In this document: positions 27,809 to 36,718 of the stretch, one piece after another
How the letters are laid out: each line of letters opens with the position of its first letter
Position numbering within the stretch: the stretch's first letter is position 1
NCBI RefSeq assembly: GCF_001613385.1
Contig: NZ_BDCG01000017.1
Coordinates: forward strand, 248,001 to 312,000
Length of the DNA: 64,000 nucleotides
Source of the DNA: Nocardia flavorosea NBRC 108225
GTDB lineage: Bacteria > Actinomycetota > Actinomycetes > Mycobacteriales > Mycobacteriaceae
Direction of reading: 5' to 3'
The notes under the pieces: model-generated
Told to the model about the DNA's origin: nothing
The model's database searches: none
The model's input: only the letters and a program-made list of their open reading frames with translations
Position numbers and translations under genes: made by a program

Positions 27809-28606
27809 TCAGGTAACGGTGAGCACATCGTCGAGCGTCACCAGGGACAGATTGCGTTCGCGGATGATGTCCACCAGCTGCCCGTAGCAGCGGGTGACCG
27901 GCGCGAAATTGGCGTGCCCGATCACGATCGTCTGCGGATTGAAGTACTTCCGCGCGCATTCGACCAGATATTGCTCGGTGATGTGCCCGGAATCCGACAA
28001 CGACCCGTACCACATCACCGGCACCGGATAGCCGAGATCGGCGGCGATCCGGTCCACGGTCGTATTATGCGGTCCGAACGGCGGCCGATAGTAGGGCATA
28101 CCGTCGACACCGAAAGTGTTGCGCAGGAACAACTTGCATTGCGAAAGTTCGTCGGCCACAGCTGTTTCGGACAGGGCAGTCAGATCGGCGTGATCCCAGG
28201 TGTGGTTGGCCAGCTGGATCTGCCCGGATTCCACCAGCGGGCGCAGTTCGTCGCGATGCGCCGTCCACGACGGGTAATACGCCGTCACGAAGAAAGTGAA
28301 CCGCGCCCCGGTGTCCTTCGCGAACTCGATATACGCGCCGACGACTTCTTCGCTCGCGCCATCGTCCACGGTGAGCGCCATACAGCTCCCCGGGCCCGGC
28401 AGCGCGGTGATCGTGGCGGGCGCAATGGCCGTCTTCGGACCACCGGGCGGGGCCGGGAGCAACGCCGGACCAACCGGCGCCCCTCCGGCCGCCTCCGGCG
28501 CTTCCGGGAGATCTGCGGCAGCCGGTTCACCCTGCGCCGCACTGCATCCGGTCAACGCCATCGCCGTTCCCGCAGCCAGGATCGACAACATAGAACGCCT
28601 GTCCAT
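27809..28606 (-). CDS. Polysaccharide deacetylase family lipoprotein
   Basis: About 265 residues. A lipoprotein signal peptide ends in the lipobox ALTGC. It is followed by a NodB domain: MALTVDDGASEE (metal and catalytic Asp pair), NHTWDHADL (metal His pair), YYRPPFGPHN and the late His in TIVIGHANF. It probably deacetylates N-acetylated cell-wall sugars outside the membrane. Start is uncertain among ATG 28606, GTG 28612 and ATG 28627; GAGGTGAT lies upstream of the first two. The stop is close to the convergent P450 end. Confidence 0.9.
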   Translation of the reverse strand: MDRRSMLSILAAGTAMALTGCSAAQGEPAAADLPEAPEAAGGAPVGPALLPAPPGGPKTAIAPATITALPGPGSCMALTVDDGASEEVVGAYIEFAKDTGARFTFFVTAYYPSWTAHRDELRPLVESGQIQLANHTWDHADLTALSETAVADELSQCKLFLRNTFGVDGMPYYRPPFGPHNTTVDRIAADLGYPVPVMWYGSLSDSGHITEQYLVECARKYFNPQTIVIGHANFAPVTRCYGQLVDIIRERNLSLVTLDDVLTVT

Positions 28607-29044
28607 CGCCACCCGATCACCTCGCATCGCGCTACCGAGAAGACCTACCGACGTGCTGTTACGCGCTCGGCACTCTACCGCCGCAAATGCGCGAACCGCG
28701 GATCGCCACGCAGAACCGTCGGCTGGGCGGTCAGCGACCGGAGTCCTGCTCCCAGCGTTGAGCTGCTCGACCCGATTCGATACTTCAGTGACCGTGTCGA
28801 TCGGTGAATCCGGTCGCGTAAGTTCTGTGTTCTGTGGTCCGACCGGCCGGATCGGTAACCGGAGCCCGGTCGCCGTAATTCGGACCAGGCGGCGAGCCAC
28901 AAGCAACTTCGAGTCAGCGACCGACAGTATTGCGAGCTGAGAAAGATCGGGTTCGGGGCGGCGTGGCTGCGCTGCGGGAGACCGGTCGTCGCGGATCATC
29001 AGCCGTCGAAGCACGGCAGGCCGACGAGGGAAAGGGACAGGTCG
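28607..29044. other. Intergenic region, no gene seen
   Basis: 438 bases between the deacetylase lipoprotein and the SnoaL-like gene, which point away from each other. Open frames exist on both strands but read as low-complexity Arg/Ser-rich sequence without ribosome sites. Confidence 0.5.
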
Positions 29045-29371
29045 ATGAGCGTGCAACTACCAGGGCCCGTGGCGCGGGTGGTCGATGCCATCAATGCGGG
29101 GGATACCGAGGCCTTCGTGACGGCCTTCGCCGCCGACGGGGCGGTCGACGACTGGGGGCGGGTACTGGAAGGGCCGGAGGGAGTGCGTAACTGGGCCGAT
29201 TCGGACGCGATCGGAGCGGGCGCGAGGATGACCGTGCTGTCGGCGGACACCGACGGTGATACAACGCATCTGCGCTTCGATTGGCGTAGCCGGGTTTTCA
29301 ACGGCGAATCCGAAGCCTTCGTGACCGTAGCCGGAGACGAAGTGAAACAGTTCCGGATCCCGCCTGCCTGA
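29045..29371 (+). CDS. SnoaL/NTF2-like small protein
   Basis: 108 residues predicted to adopt the NTF2-like cone fold: VARVVDAINAGDTEAFVTAF at the start, FAADGAVDDWGRVLEGPEGV next, and a closing beta strand VTVAGDEVKQFRIPPA. Family members are isomerases, hydrolases or non-catalytic ligand binders. AAAGGGAC lies upstream of ATG 29045. No functional link to neighbours is evident. Confidence 0.8.
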   Translation: MSVQLPGPVARVVDAINAGDTEAFVTAFAADGAVDDWGRVLEGPEGVRNWADSDAIGAGARMTVLSADTDGDTTHLRFDWRSRVFNGESEAFVTVAGDEVKQFRIPPA

Positions 29372-29618
29372 GCCGCACCCAGTGGTAGCGCCGGAATAAG
29401 CGTGTCTCGACACCGGAATAATCGTGTCTCGGCAAGGGAATATCGGAGCCCTCGATGACCGGTGGTCCGGATGAGTCACGCCGGCACCATCTCCGGCCCA
29501 TAGCCGGGTGCGCACCACAACTATGCCAGGAGCATCACCGGGAAACACCACCAAGGGCCGCCATGCAGTGAGGGCGGCAGTGGGCGGTGGCCTCGGATTC
29601 GTGTTCGTGGACGAACGG

Positions 29619-29843
29619 CTACTTGTTGCGTTTGGAGGTCGTGGACTTCTTGCTCTTACCGTCGCTGTCCGGTTCCCATTCGTAGCCGGGTGTGCCCTTT
29701 TCGCAGTAGGAATCGGCGACCTTCGTATCGGTGGCGTCGAATTCACACCAGCGGTCGCTGCTGCAGGCGGCCGATCCCAGCCCGGCGGCGAGGGCGATAA
29801 CTGCGGTGTAGGTGACGGTGCGCAGACGGGTGCCGGAAAGCAT
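29619..29843 (-). CDS. Small lipoprotein of unknown function
   Basis: 74 residues. A signal peptide with a lipobox-like LGSAACSS is followed by a short hydrophilic domain with two more cysteines (DRWCEFDATD and DSYCEKGTPGYEW) and a Lys/Ser-rich tail (KSKKSTTSKRNK). GGAGA lies 7 bases upstream of ATG 29843. It starts 47 bases after the stop of the EEP-family gene on the same strand. Confidence 0.7.
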   Translation of the reverse strand: MLSGTRLRTVTYTAVIALAAGLGSAACSSDRWCEFDATDTKVADSYCEKGTPGYEWEPDSDGKSKKSTTSKRNK

Positions 29844-29890
29844 GATGCATCTCCTATGAGGGTTACCGGTATTTCGAAGGTGCCGGCGGA

Positions 29891-30838
29891 TCAGGCCGAC
29901 AACCGGATGCGGGCCAGGACGGCGCGATGGTCCGAGCCGGGGATGGTGAGAGTTTCTATGTGGTCGGTGGTTCCGCCGGACAGCAGGATGTGGTCGATGC
30001 CGATCACCGGCCCCCAGGATCGATCGTTCGGGTACGTGAGCATCCGGCCCGCGCCCGCCTGTTCGGCCGCGGCGGCGAAGTGGCCGCTCACGAGCCTGCG
30101 GAAGGCGGCGTGATCGCTGGTGGCGTTGAAATCGGCGCCGACGATCGCCGGTCCTTCTGTCGCCTCCAGGAGGGTGGCGACGGCGGATAATTCTTTCAGC
30201 CACACCCTGTGGTCGATATTCGGCGGCAGCGGATGGAACGCGAAAACGGTGACCGGGCCGAGCGCGGGATGGGCGAGCGTGGCGGACAGGTTGGCCATGA
30301 CGAATTCTTGGTGACGGACGGTATCCGAGAGCGGGAAGCGGCTGTAGATACCGGTTCCGCCGCCCCCGAGTCCGGGATCGAGGTAGTGGTACGGAAGCAG
30401 GGTGTCCAGACCTGACGCCGTCAGTCGCGATACGGAATCAGGGGTGAGTTCGTCGACGGTGAGGACATCGACCTGCTGTTCCCGGACGGCCGCGACGACC
30501 GCACCGGTATCGGCACCGCCGAACAGCAGGTTCGTCTGTAAGACCGTCAGTTCGGTGCCGGTGGCGGCGTTGCTGTCAGGCACGTACAGCGGGAGCTGTG
30601 TCCACACCACACCGGCCAGTACGATTCCGGCCGCGACGGCGCTGCGCCAGCCTCGGGCGAACAAGAACAACAGCAGCGCCGCCAGTGCACCGAGCATCAA
30701 GTAGGTCGCACCGGACGCGAGCAGGATGAGTTCTCGCCGTTGCCAGCCGCCCAGATAGAGCGCGATACCGGCCAGTGCGGCGAGTAGCGCACACCACCCC
30801 GCGCCGAGCAGTATCCGGCGGAACACCCCGTACGTCAT
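29891..30838 (-). CDS. Membrane-anchored endonuclease/exonuclease/phosphatase family protein
   Basis: 315 residues. Three hydrophobic segments occupy residues 8-95. An EEP (DNase I-like) domain follows, with TVLQTNLLFGG, VDVLTVDELTPDS, FAFHPLPP, IVGADFNATSDH and the terminal GSDHRAVLARI catalytic motif. The domain is expected outside the membrane and may cleave phosphodiesters in nucleic acid, lipid headgroups or other substrates. Start at ATG 30838. The upstream part of the same frame looks non-coding. Confidence 0.88.
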   Translation of the reverse strand: MTYGVFRRILLGAGWCALLAALAGIALYLGGWQRRELILLASGATYLMLGALAALLLFLFARGWRSAVAAGIVLAGVVWTQLPLYVPDSNAATGTELTVLQTNLLFGGADTGAVVAAVREQQVDVLTVDELTPDSVSRLTASGLDTLLPYHYLDPGLGGGGTGIYSRFPLSDTVRHQEFVMANLSATLAHPALGPVTVFAFHPLPPNIDHRVWLKELSAVATLLEATEGPAIVGADFNATSDHAAFRRLVSGHFAAAAEQAGAGRMLTYPNDRSWGPVIGIDHILLSGGTTDHIETLTIPGSDHRAVLARIRLSA

Positions 30839-31125
30839 ACCGGTCAACCTATCGGCTGCGGTTGCGAAAACCGTTCCGCGGCCTTGCACCGGTACCAGCT
30901 TCCGCGAAACGATCGCCGGCGAATCCTGCAGTACGTCACCACTGCCCCGGCTGTCGAGGCCATGCCTTACACGAACACTGCGATATCGAGCGCTGTCACG
31001 GTCGAGCATGCGAGTGTTCGCCGGGAATCGACACCAACGGTCGGTCCCGGGCCTCGGTTACCCGAGCGGCGTGCAGACTTCTGCCGCCAACATGGGCCGA
31101 GCCAGGTGTGACGACCTCCGACTGT

Positions 31126-31686
31126 TCATGTCGCGGCCAATCCACGCAGAACAAGATCCACATGGTGGGTGAGGGCGTCCGGGCCGGAAGCCGGGATCAA
31201 CTGGGCAATGCGGATGAGGCCCAGGAGCTGGTAGGCGATATCGGCGGCGGTGACATCGGGGGCGAGGGTGTGGTCGGTACGCGCGCGGTCGACGGCCTCC
31301 CGGCCGAGTTCGGTGAGGTGTTCGAGGCAGCGTTCCAGGTCGGCGCTCGACGGTGGCCCGGCGGCGAGCAGGTCGACCATCGCCTGGTTGTCGAGGAGCT
31401 GCGTGGTCATCGCGGTGAAGAGCACTCGGAGGCCCGCCAGAGCGGACATCCCGTCCGGAAGGCCCGCCTCGGCGAGTTGGTCGAGATCGGTCCCGGTGAT
31501 GGCCTGCACGAGGCTCTCCCGGGTGGGGAAATGGCGGTAGAGGGTGCCCATACCGACGCCGGCCGCGGCGGCAATGGCACGCATATCCACCGATATTCCA
31601 CTGTCGCGCAAAGTCATACGTGCAGCGGCGAGGATTCGCTCACGGTTGGCGACGGCATCGCGCCGCGGTTTCCGGTCTGCTGCCAC
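31126..31686 (-). CDS. TetR family regulator
   Basis: About 186 residues with an N-terminal TetR HTH (RERILAAARMTLRDSGISVD, then AAAAGVGMGTLYRHFPTRES) and a C-terminal ligand domain. GTG 31686 (continues AADRKPRRD) is taken as start. Two perfect inverted repeats occupy the spacer to the divergent SDR gene, with the first within 20 bases of this start, so autoregulation and repression of the SDR are likely. Confidence 0.9.
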   Translation of the reverse strand: MAADRKPRRDAVANRERILAAARMTLRDSGISVDMRAIAAAAGVGMGTLYRHFPTRESLVQAITGTDLDQLAEAGLPDGMSALAGLRVLFTAMTTQLLDNQAMVDLLAAGPPSSADLERCLEHLTELGREAVDRARTDHTLAPDVTAADIAYQLLGLIRIAQLIPASGPDALTHHVDLVLRGLAAT

Positions 31687-31704
31687 CGCACCACTATAGC
31701 GAAC

Positions 31705-31720
31705 CGGAACATTCGTTCCG
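31705..31720. promoter_or_regulatory. TetR operator, site 1
   Basis: CGGAAC-ATTC-GTTCCG, a perfect inverted repeat with 6-base arms. It shares the core GGAAC-N4-GTTCC with site 2. Confidence 0.65.
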
Positions 31721-31736
31721 CTCGAGGTACGCTTAT

Positions 31737-31754
31737 CCGGAACCAATGTTCCGG
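31737..31754. promoter_or_regulatory. TetR operator, site 2
   Basis: CCGGAAC-CAAT-GTTCCGG, a perfect inverted repeat with 7-base arms, ending 13 bases before the SDR start. Centres of the two sites are 33 bases apart, about three helical turns. Confidence 0.65.
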
Positions 31755-31767
31755 AAAGGGTGTGGAC

Positions 31768-32622
31768 ATGCGAACCATCGTGATCACCGGCGGCACGGAC
31801 GGTATGGGCGCGGCCCTCGCCCGGCACTACCTGGCCGTGGGCGACCGCGTTGTTGTCATCGGCCGCGACCGGGCCAAGTTCGAGGCACTACGAGACGCGG
31901 CCGGTCCCCCCGCGACCCCGGCCGCGACAGGTCCGGCGGCCTCGGACGCCGGCCCGGTGCACGCGGAATTCGTCGCAGCCGACCTGTCGTCGATCGCCGA
32001 CACCCGCCGCATGGTCGATCAGTTGAGGCGCGAGCACGAGCGTATTGATGCACTGGTACTCGCGGCGTCGTACATCCGGCAGCGCCGGCATCTGACGGCG
32101 GAGGGATACGAGGCATCCTGGGTGCTCTTCTTCGTATCCAAATACCTCCTGGTCACCGGGCTCGCCGGCCGCCTCCGCGCGGCAACGCGGCCGATCGTGG
32201 TGAATACGGCGGTACCGGGAGCGCGCGCCGATGCCATCGACTTCGACGACCCGGGCATGAGCCGGGGATTCTCCTTCACCCGCTCCAATGCGCAGCAGCG
32301 GCGGGCCAATGAACTCCTGGGCATACTCGCCACTGCGGAAGATCCGAACCTCGCCTATGTCACCTGGGGACCCAGCGGTCTGGTCAGGACAAGTTTTGCC
32401 GGCGAGGTCGGGCCGGGGATGAAGATTTCCGCCGCGGTATTCGGCACGGTCCTGGGCAAACGACCGGACGCCGCGGTGCGCCCGCTCATCGACCTGATCG
32501 ACGACCCTGCACCGGGGCGCGCCGCCTACCGCGGCACAAGGCCCACACCGCTCGTCGCGGGCGGGCACGACCGCGAGGACATCGCGAGACTCGCGCAGAT
32601 GATCGAACGCGATTTCCGATAA
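31768..32622 (+). CDS. SDR-fold NAD(P)-binding protein without the usual YxxxK
   Basis: 284 residues. A Rossmann start TGGTDGMGAALARHY is followed by ADLSSIADTRRMVDQL and LVLAASY. The canonical catalytic Tyr-x-x-x-Lys is not found where expected; the region reads SFTRSNAQQRRANELLG. It may be a non-catalytic or atypical member. Start at ATG 31768 with AAAGGG upstream. It is divergent from a TetR regulator, with two operator-like palindromes between. Confidence 0.85.
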   Translation: MRTIVITGGTDGMGAALARHYLAVGDRVVVIGRDRAKFEALRDAAGPPATPAATGPAASDAGPVHAEFVAADLSSIADTRRMVDQLRREHERIDALVLAASYIRQRRHLTAEGYEASWVLFFVSKYLLVTGLAGRLRAATRPIVVNTAVPGARADAIDFDDPGMSRGFSFTRSNAQQRRANELLGILATAEDPNLAYVTWGPSGLVRTSFAGEVGPGMKISAAVFGTVLGKRPDAAVRPLIDLIDDPAPGRAAYRGTRPTPLVAGGHDREDIARLAQMIERDFR

Positions 32623-32691
32623 GGCGCACGGCGTGCGCCCGGCGCGTGGCCGGGTGGCCGCGGTAGCGACGAGCACGGCTGCCGGCCGTGC

Positions 32692-34155
32692 TCAGTCGGA
32701 TACGGCCACCGGTTCGCGATGGCCGGCCGGCGCCGGACGCGAGCGCAGCAGGATCAGCCCCAGTAGCGCGGCCGCGAGACTGAAACCGGCGCTCACCCAC
32801 GCGCCCACCGAAACCGCATCGGTGAACGCCCCTTTCGCGATATCGGCGTACCCGAGGTCGAAAGCGGCGCCGATGGATTCCCGGGCGGCCGCTGGGGCGT
32901 CGCCCGGCATCCGTGCGGTGAACACACCGGCCAGCACACTGCCCAGGATCGCGATACTGAGAGCTATACCCACCTGCTGCAGTGTGTCGTTGAGCGCCGA
33001 GCCCACGCCCGCGTGCCGCAACGGAATAGTGTTCATGATGGCGGTATAGGCGGCCGGACCGGCCAGGCCGCCGCCGATACCCATGACCAGCATGCTCACC
33101 AGCACCCACAGATACCCATCGACGACGGCGAGGACGGTGAACGCCACGGCCATCACGGTCAGACCCGAGACGATGAGAGTTTTGTTCGGGAGATTCTTGC
33201 CCAGAGTGGCGCCGATACCGTTGAACACCGCCCCGGCGAGCGCATAGGGCAGCAGTGCCAGGCCGGCTTTCATGGGCCCGTAGCCGAGGACGAACTGCAG
33301 GTACTGGGTGAGCATCAGCATCACCGCCCCCATCCCGAATACCATCAGAAGAACCGTGGCGCAGGTACCGGTGAAATCCCTGTTGGCGAACAAGCCCAGC
33401 GGCAACATCGGATGTTCCTGCCGCCGTTCCCACAGCACGAACGCGACGGCCGACCCGGCGGCGAGCAGCAGGCCCGCGATATTCCACTCCCGCTCGATGA
33501 TCAGATAGACCGTGGATCCCAGCGCCACCACCGACAGCACCACGCCCACCAAGTCGATCGGGTGTTGTTCGCCGGTGGTTTCCGGCATGAGGACGAGGGC
33601 GGCCACGAGGGCCAGGACGGCCACCGGAATATTCAGCAGGAAAACCGATCCCCACCAGAAATGCTCCAGCAGGAGACCGCCCAGGACAGGTCCGGCGACG
33701 ATGCCGAGTATCGACACACTGGACCAGGCCGCCAGGGCCATCCGGCGTTCGGTCTCGTCGAAGGTGGTCATGAGGATGGACAGCGTCGAGGGCATGAGCA
33801 GCGCCCCGCCGAGGCCCATCACCGCGCGGGCGGCGACCAGCTGCCACGGCTCGCTCGCCACGACCGCTGCCAGCGAACCCATCGCCAGCACGACCAGGCC
33901 GAGTACCAGCATCCGCCGTCGCCCGAACCGGTCCGAGAGACTCCCGGAGGTGAGTAGCAGACCGGCGAAGACCAAGACATAGGAGTCGAGGATCCACTGG
34001 ACATCGGCGGGGGTGGCGTCCAGTTCACGGATCAGCGAGGGGATCGCGATATTGAGCACGGTGCTGTCGATCATGAGCACCGACAGGGAAAGGCACAGCG
34101 CCGCGAGGATCAGCCACCGGCGCGGGTCTCGTACGGTGTTCGATTCCACTCGCAC
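32692..34155 (-). CDS. MFS multidrug transporter, DHA2 (EmrB/QacA) family
   Basis: 487 residues with about 14 membrane helices. Motifs include LDSYVLVFAGLLLTSGSLSDRFGRRR (DHA2 motif A, read in parts), ARAVMGLGGALLMPSTLSIL and VLGGLLLEHFWWGSVF. It is a proton-driven exporter of drugs or lipophilic compounds. No Shine-Dalgarno precedes GTG 34155; a TACAGT hexamer lies just upstream, so the mRNA may be leaderless. It is divergent from a TetR regulator, with shared half-sites in the 48-base spacer. Confidence 0.93.
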   Translation of the reverse strand: MRVESNTVRDPRRWLILAALCLSLSVLMIDSTVLNIAIPSLIRELDATPADVQWILDSYVLVFAGLLLTSGSLSDRFGRRRMLVLGLVVLAMGSLAAVVASEPWQLVAARAVMGLGGALLMPSTLSILMTTFDETERRMALAAWSSVSILGIVAGPVLGGLLLEHFWWGSVFLLNIPVAVLALVAALVLMPETTGEQHPIDLVGVVLSVVALGSTVYLIIEREWNIAGLLLAAGSAVAFVLWERRQEHPMLPLGLFANRDFTGTCATVLLMVFGMGAVMLMLTQYLQFVLGYGPMKAGLALLPYALAGAVFNGIGATLGKNLPNKTLIVSGLTVMAVAFTVLAVVDGYLWVLVSMLVMGIGGGLAGPAAYTAIMNTIPLRHAGVGSALNDTLQQVGIALSIAILGSVLAGVFTARMPGDAPAAARESIGAAFDLGYADIAKGAFTDAVSVGAWVSAGFSLAAALLGLILLRSRPAPAGHREPVAVSD

Positions 34156-34157
34156 AC

Positions 34158-34186
34158 TGTACGATCAGATCGAACATTGTGCGATC
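34158..34186. promoter_or_regulatory. TetR operator cluster between MFS and TetR genes
   Basis: Three TGTnCGATC half-sites: TGTACGATC (34158-34166), its inverted partner GATCGAACA (34168-34176), and TGTGCGATC (34178-34186). The first two form a 19-base imperfect palindrome. The array fills almost the whole divergent spacer and would block both promoters. Confidence 0.6.
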
Positions 34187-34203
34187 CGGGCTAGGATCTA
34201 TTC

Positions 34204-34956
34204 GTGGCCAAGAAGTTCGACTCCGTATGGACCCGCGCACCCAGGCAACCCCGGACCTCGGGCCTGACCAGGGACCAGATCGTGCGAGCCGCCATCGCCC
34301 TGCTGGACGAGGACGGCCTCGAGGCGTTGAGCATGCGCAAACTCGGCGCGCGCCTCGGCGCGGGCGCCACCAGCCTGTACTGGCACGTCGCGAACAAGGA
34401 CGAACTGCTCGAACTCGCACTCGACGAGTTCTGGGGTCTGGTCGACGACGGCGGCGGGCTCGACCGGCCGGGCGACCTGCGCGAATCACTCACCACCTAC
34501 GCCTACAACCTGCGGGCGGTCCTGCTCGCGCACCCCTGGGCAGCCGCCCTCATCGGCCGGCTCCCGAGCTTCGGGCCACGCGCGTTCCGGCTCGGGGACC
34601 AACTGCGCCGGATATTTCACGAGGCCGGCTTCCGCGAGTTGGACGTGTATCTCGCGGGCGGCACCGTGAACAGTTACGTTCTCGGTCAGGTTGTTCCGAT
34701 GATCGCCATGCAGAAGGCCCACGCCGGCCCGGTCCGGGGGGCCGATGTGCTGGAAACAATGGACGAGCTGGCGGCGGACTATCCGGAAATGCGCGCCGAT
34801 TACCACACCGTGATGCCCGAGGATTCGACGGTCGGCCAGGCAGTCGGCTTCGATTTCGGGCTCATCTGCGTGCTGGACGGGCTGGAAAACCGGCTGCGTG
34901 CACAGCCGAACGTCGATACGGTGTCCGGCGGAGCCGATACCACCGGATCGGCGTGA
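34204..34956 (+). CDS. TetR family regulator with TetR_C-type ligand domain
   Basis: 250 residues. HTH: TRDQIVRAAIALLDEDGLEA then SMRKLGARLGAGATSLYWHV, the TetR(class)/TetR_C arrangement typical of drug-efflux repressors. GTG 34204 lies 6 bases after a TAGGAT hexamer with no Shine-Dalgarno, so a leaderless transcript is plausible. It is divergent from the DHA2 transporter, its likely target. Confidence 0.92.
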   Translation: MAKKFDSVWTRAPRQPRTSGLTRDQIVRAAIALLDEDGLEALSMRKLGARLGAGATSLYWHVANKDELLELALDEFWGLVDDGGGLDRPGDLRESLTTYAYNLRAVLLAHPWAAALIGRLPSFGPRAFRLGDQLRRIFHEAGFRELDVYLAGGTVNSYVLGQVVPMIAMQKAHAGPVRGADVLETMDELAADYPEMRADYHTVMPEDSTVGQAVGFDFGLICVLDGLENRLRAQPNVDTVSGGADTTGSA

Positions 34957-34990
34957 GACCGTTCAGGGCCGTCACCACAGGAAGGAACCC

Positions 34991-35743
34991 GTGCGCACCG
35001 ACGACGATTTCGTTGCCCACGTCGCAGACCGTTTGGCAGCCCTTCCCGGGGTCGTCGCCGTCTCGCTCGGCGGCTCTCGGGCCCAGGGCACACACGGACC
35101 GGACAGCGACTGGGATTTCGCGCTCTACTACCGCGACAATTTCGACGCGGCCGGTTTACGAGCCGTCGGCTGGCCCGGCGAGGTCTCCGATATCGGGGCT
35201 TGGGGCGGCGTCTTCAACGGCGGCGCCTGGCTGACGATCGACGGCCGCGCCGTCGATGTGCACTACCGCGATCTCACGGTGATCGAGAACGAACTCGCCG
35301 AGGCCGAACAGGGCCGATTCCGCTGGGAACCGCTGGCGTTCCATCTGGCGGGCATTCCCAGCTATCTGGTGGTGGGCGAACTCGCCGTCTCCCGGGTGTT
35401 ACGCGGTGAGCTGCCGAAACCCGCATTCCCGGACGCGATGCGGACGGTGGCGCCGCCGATCTGGCGGCGCCAGGCGGATCTCGGCCTGCGCTACGCCCGC
35501 GCCTCTTATGCACCACGCGGGCGGGTCACCGAAACCGCCGGCGCGCTGGCCACCGCGGCGATGCAGACGGCACATGCCATCCTGGCTGCGCGCGGCGAAT
35601 GGGTGACCAACGAGAAACGCCTGCTGGAACGCGCCGGTCTGCGTGAGATGGATACGATCATCACTCGGTTGAGCCCGGATTCGAACGTACTGGCGGAACA
35701 GATCGACGCGGCCCGGCACATACTGGAAACCGCCGGCGCGTAG
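34991..35743 (+). CDS. Nucleotidyltransferase-fold protein (aminoglycoside adenylyltransferase-like)
   Basis: 250 residues. Its nucleotidyltransferase site is GGSRAQGTHGPDSDWDFALY, with the later VDVHYRD strand supplying the third acidic residue. The remainder is helical (KNTD-like domain). Related enzymes adenylate aminoglycosides, but this subgroup also includes uncharacterised proteins. It starts 34 bases after the TetR gene on the same strand (GAAGGA before GTG 34991), so it may join the efflux regulon. Confidence 0.85.
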   Translation: MRTDDDFVAHVADRLAALPGVVAVSLGGSRAQGTHGPDSDWDFALYYRDNFDAAGLRAVGWPGEVSDIGAWGGVFNGGAWLTIDGRAVDVHYRDLTVIENELAEAEQGRFRWEPLAFHLAGIPSYLVVGELAVSRVLRGELPKPAFPDAMRTVAPPIWRRQADLGLRYARASYAPRGRVTETAGALATAAMQTAHAILAARGEWVTNEKRLLERAGLREMDTIITRLSPDSNVLAEQIDAARHILETAGA

Positions 35744-35968
35744 GAACAGGAACCTCTTTCCGCAGGTGCGGCCCCTGCCGTACGTACGGATCGCGGTGCG
35801 GCGCAGTTCGGACGGCTCGCCCTGACACCGCCGCTACATCCGCTGATAACGGTGCGGTCTCTCCAAGATCGAACATCACAGCTTCGGTACCAAAGGTCTC
35901 CCGGGTTGGGCACAGCGGCGTGTCGCCCCTAGGCTCGCGGAGGACCGAGACCCCGGAGAAGGATGAGG

Positions 35969-36460
35969 ATGAAAAAGATCGTCGTGACCGCCGCCGCGGT
36001 CGTCCTGCCCCTCGTTTTCGCGGGCCCGGCCGTTTCCGAACCCACCCCGGTGGAACCCGGCCCACCCGCCACAGTGCTCGCCGAACCCGCAGCCACCGGC
36101 CCGCTGGGCACCGCCTACCCGATTCGTACGGGTGGCGATATGACGGTGACGGTCCATCCTTCCGAGGCCGAGGTCGCGCCCCGCGCTGCGGATGGTTCGG
36201 TACTCGTGTTCGACGTCAGCGCCGAACAGACTGCCGGTAAACCCTACTTCCTGCCGACCCTGGACCTGCGGCTGATCACCACGAACGGCGATATGGTCTA
36301 TCCGCTCACCGGTGTCCCCGGCGAGTATCCCGGCGGGTTCGTGGAACCGGAGCAACCGCGCAGCGGGCTGGTCGCGTTCGAGCTCACCGGCGAGCAGCAG
36401 CCGAAGGAAATCGTTTTCGCCACCAACGACGATTTCGTCCAGGGCGCCTGGACCCTCTGA
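35969..36460 (+). CDS. Exported MPT63-like protein, copy 1
   Basis: 163 residues with a Sec signal peptide (KKIVVTAAAVVLPLVFAGPA, ending near SEPTP) and an all-beta domain resembling the MPT63/DUF1942 immunoglobulin-like fold: GTAYPIRTGGDMTVTV, then SGLVAFELTGEQQPKEIVFA. ATG 35969 has GGAGAAGG 6 bases upstream and gives the same length as the paralogue; ATG 35963 is also possible. Function unknown; it is presumably secreted. Confidence 0.8.
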   Translation: MKKIVVTAAAVVLPLVFAGPAVSEPTPVEPGPPATVLAEPAATGPLGTAYPIRTGGDMTVTVHPSEAEVAPRAADGSVLVFDVSAEQTAGKPYFLPTLDLRLITTNGDMVYPLTGVPGEYPGGFVEPEQPRSGLVAFELTGEQQPKEIVFATNDDFVQGAWTL

Positions 36461-36718
36461 CGGTCTGTCACGGCGCGGCATCGTCAAGATCGAGTACTAC
36501 GCCTTCGGCAAGATCACGGTCACCGGGTTCGGTAGCCGCCGGACAGGGCATACCCTCGCTGTAGGCCGACCCGCACGCATATGAGCGATTATGTGTAAGC
36601 GTATGGCCTTGCGGTATCAGCGTTTCCAGGCGTCGCGGTGAGCCGGCCGGTTCGCGCGTCGACCCGGAGATAAAGCAACCAGTGCCCGGTAGCGACCGAA
36701 ACCGCCGAAGGACGCACC

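Noticed and set aside
28607..29056. N-terminal extension of the deacetylase frame by about 150 codons
   Set aside because: The extension precedes a perfect lipoprotein signal peptide, which must be N-terminal, and reads as noncoding.
34898..34990. Upstream extension of the nucleotidyltransferase frame
   Set aside because: It overlaps the end of the TetR gene; GTG 34991 has a ribosome site and gives the normal family N-terminus.
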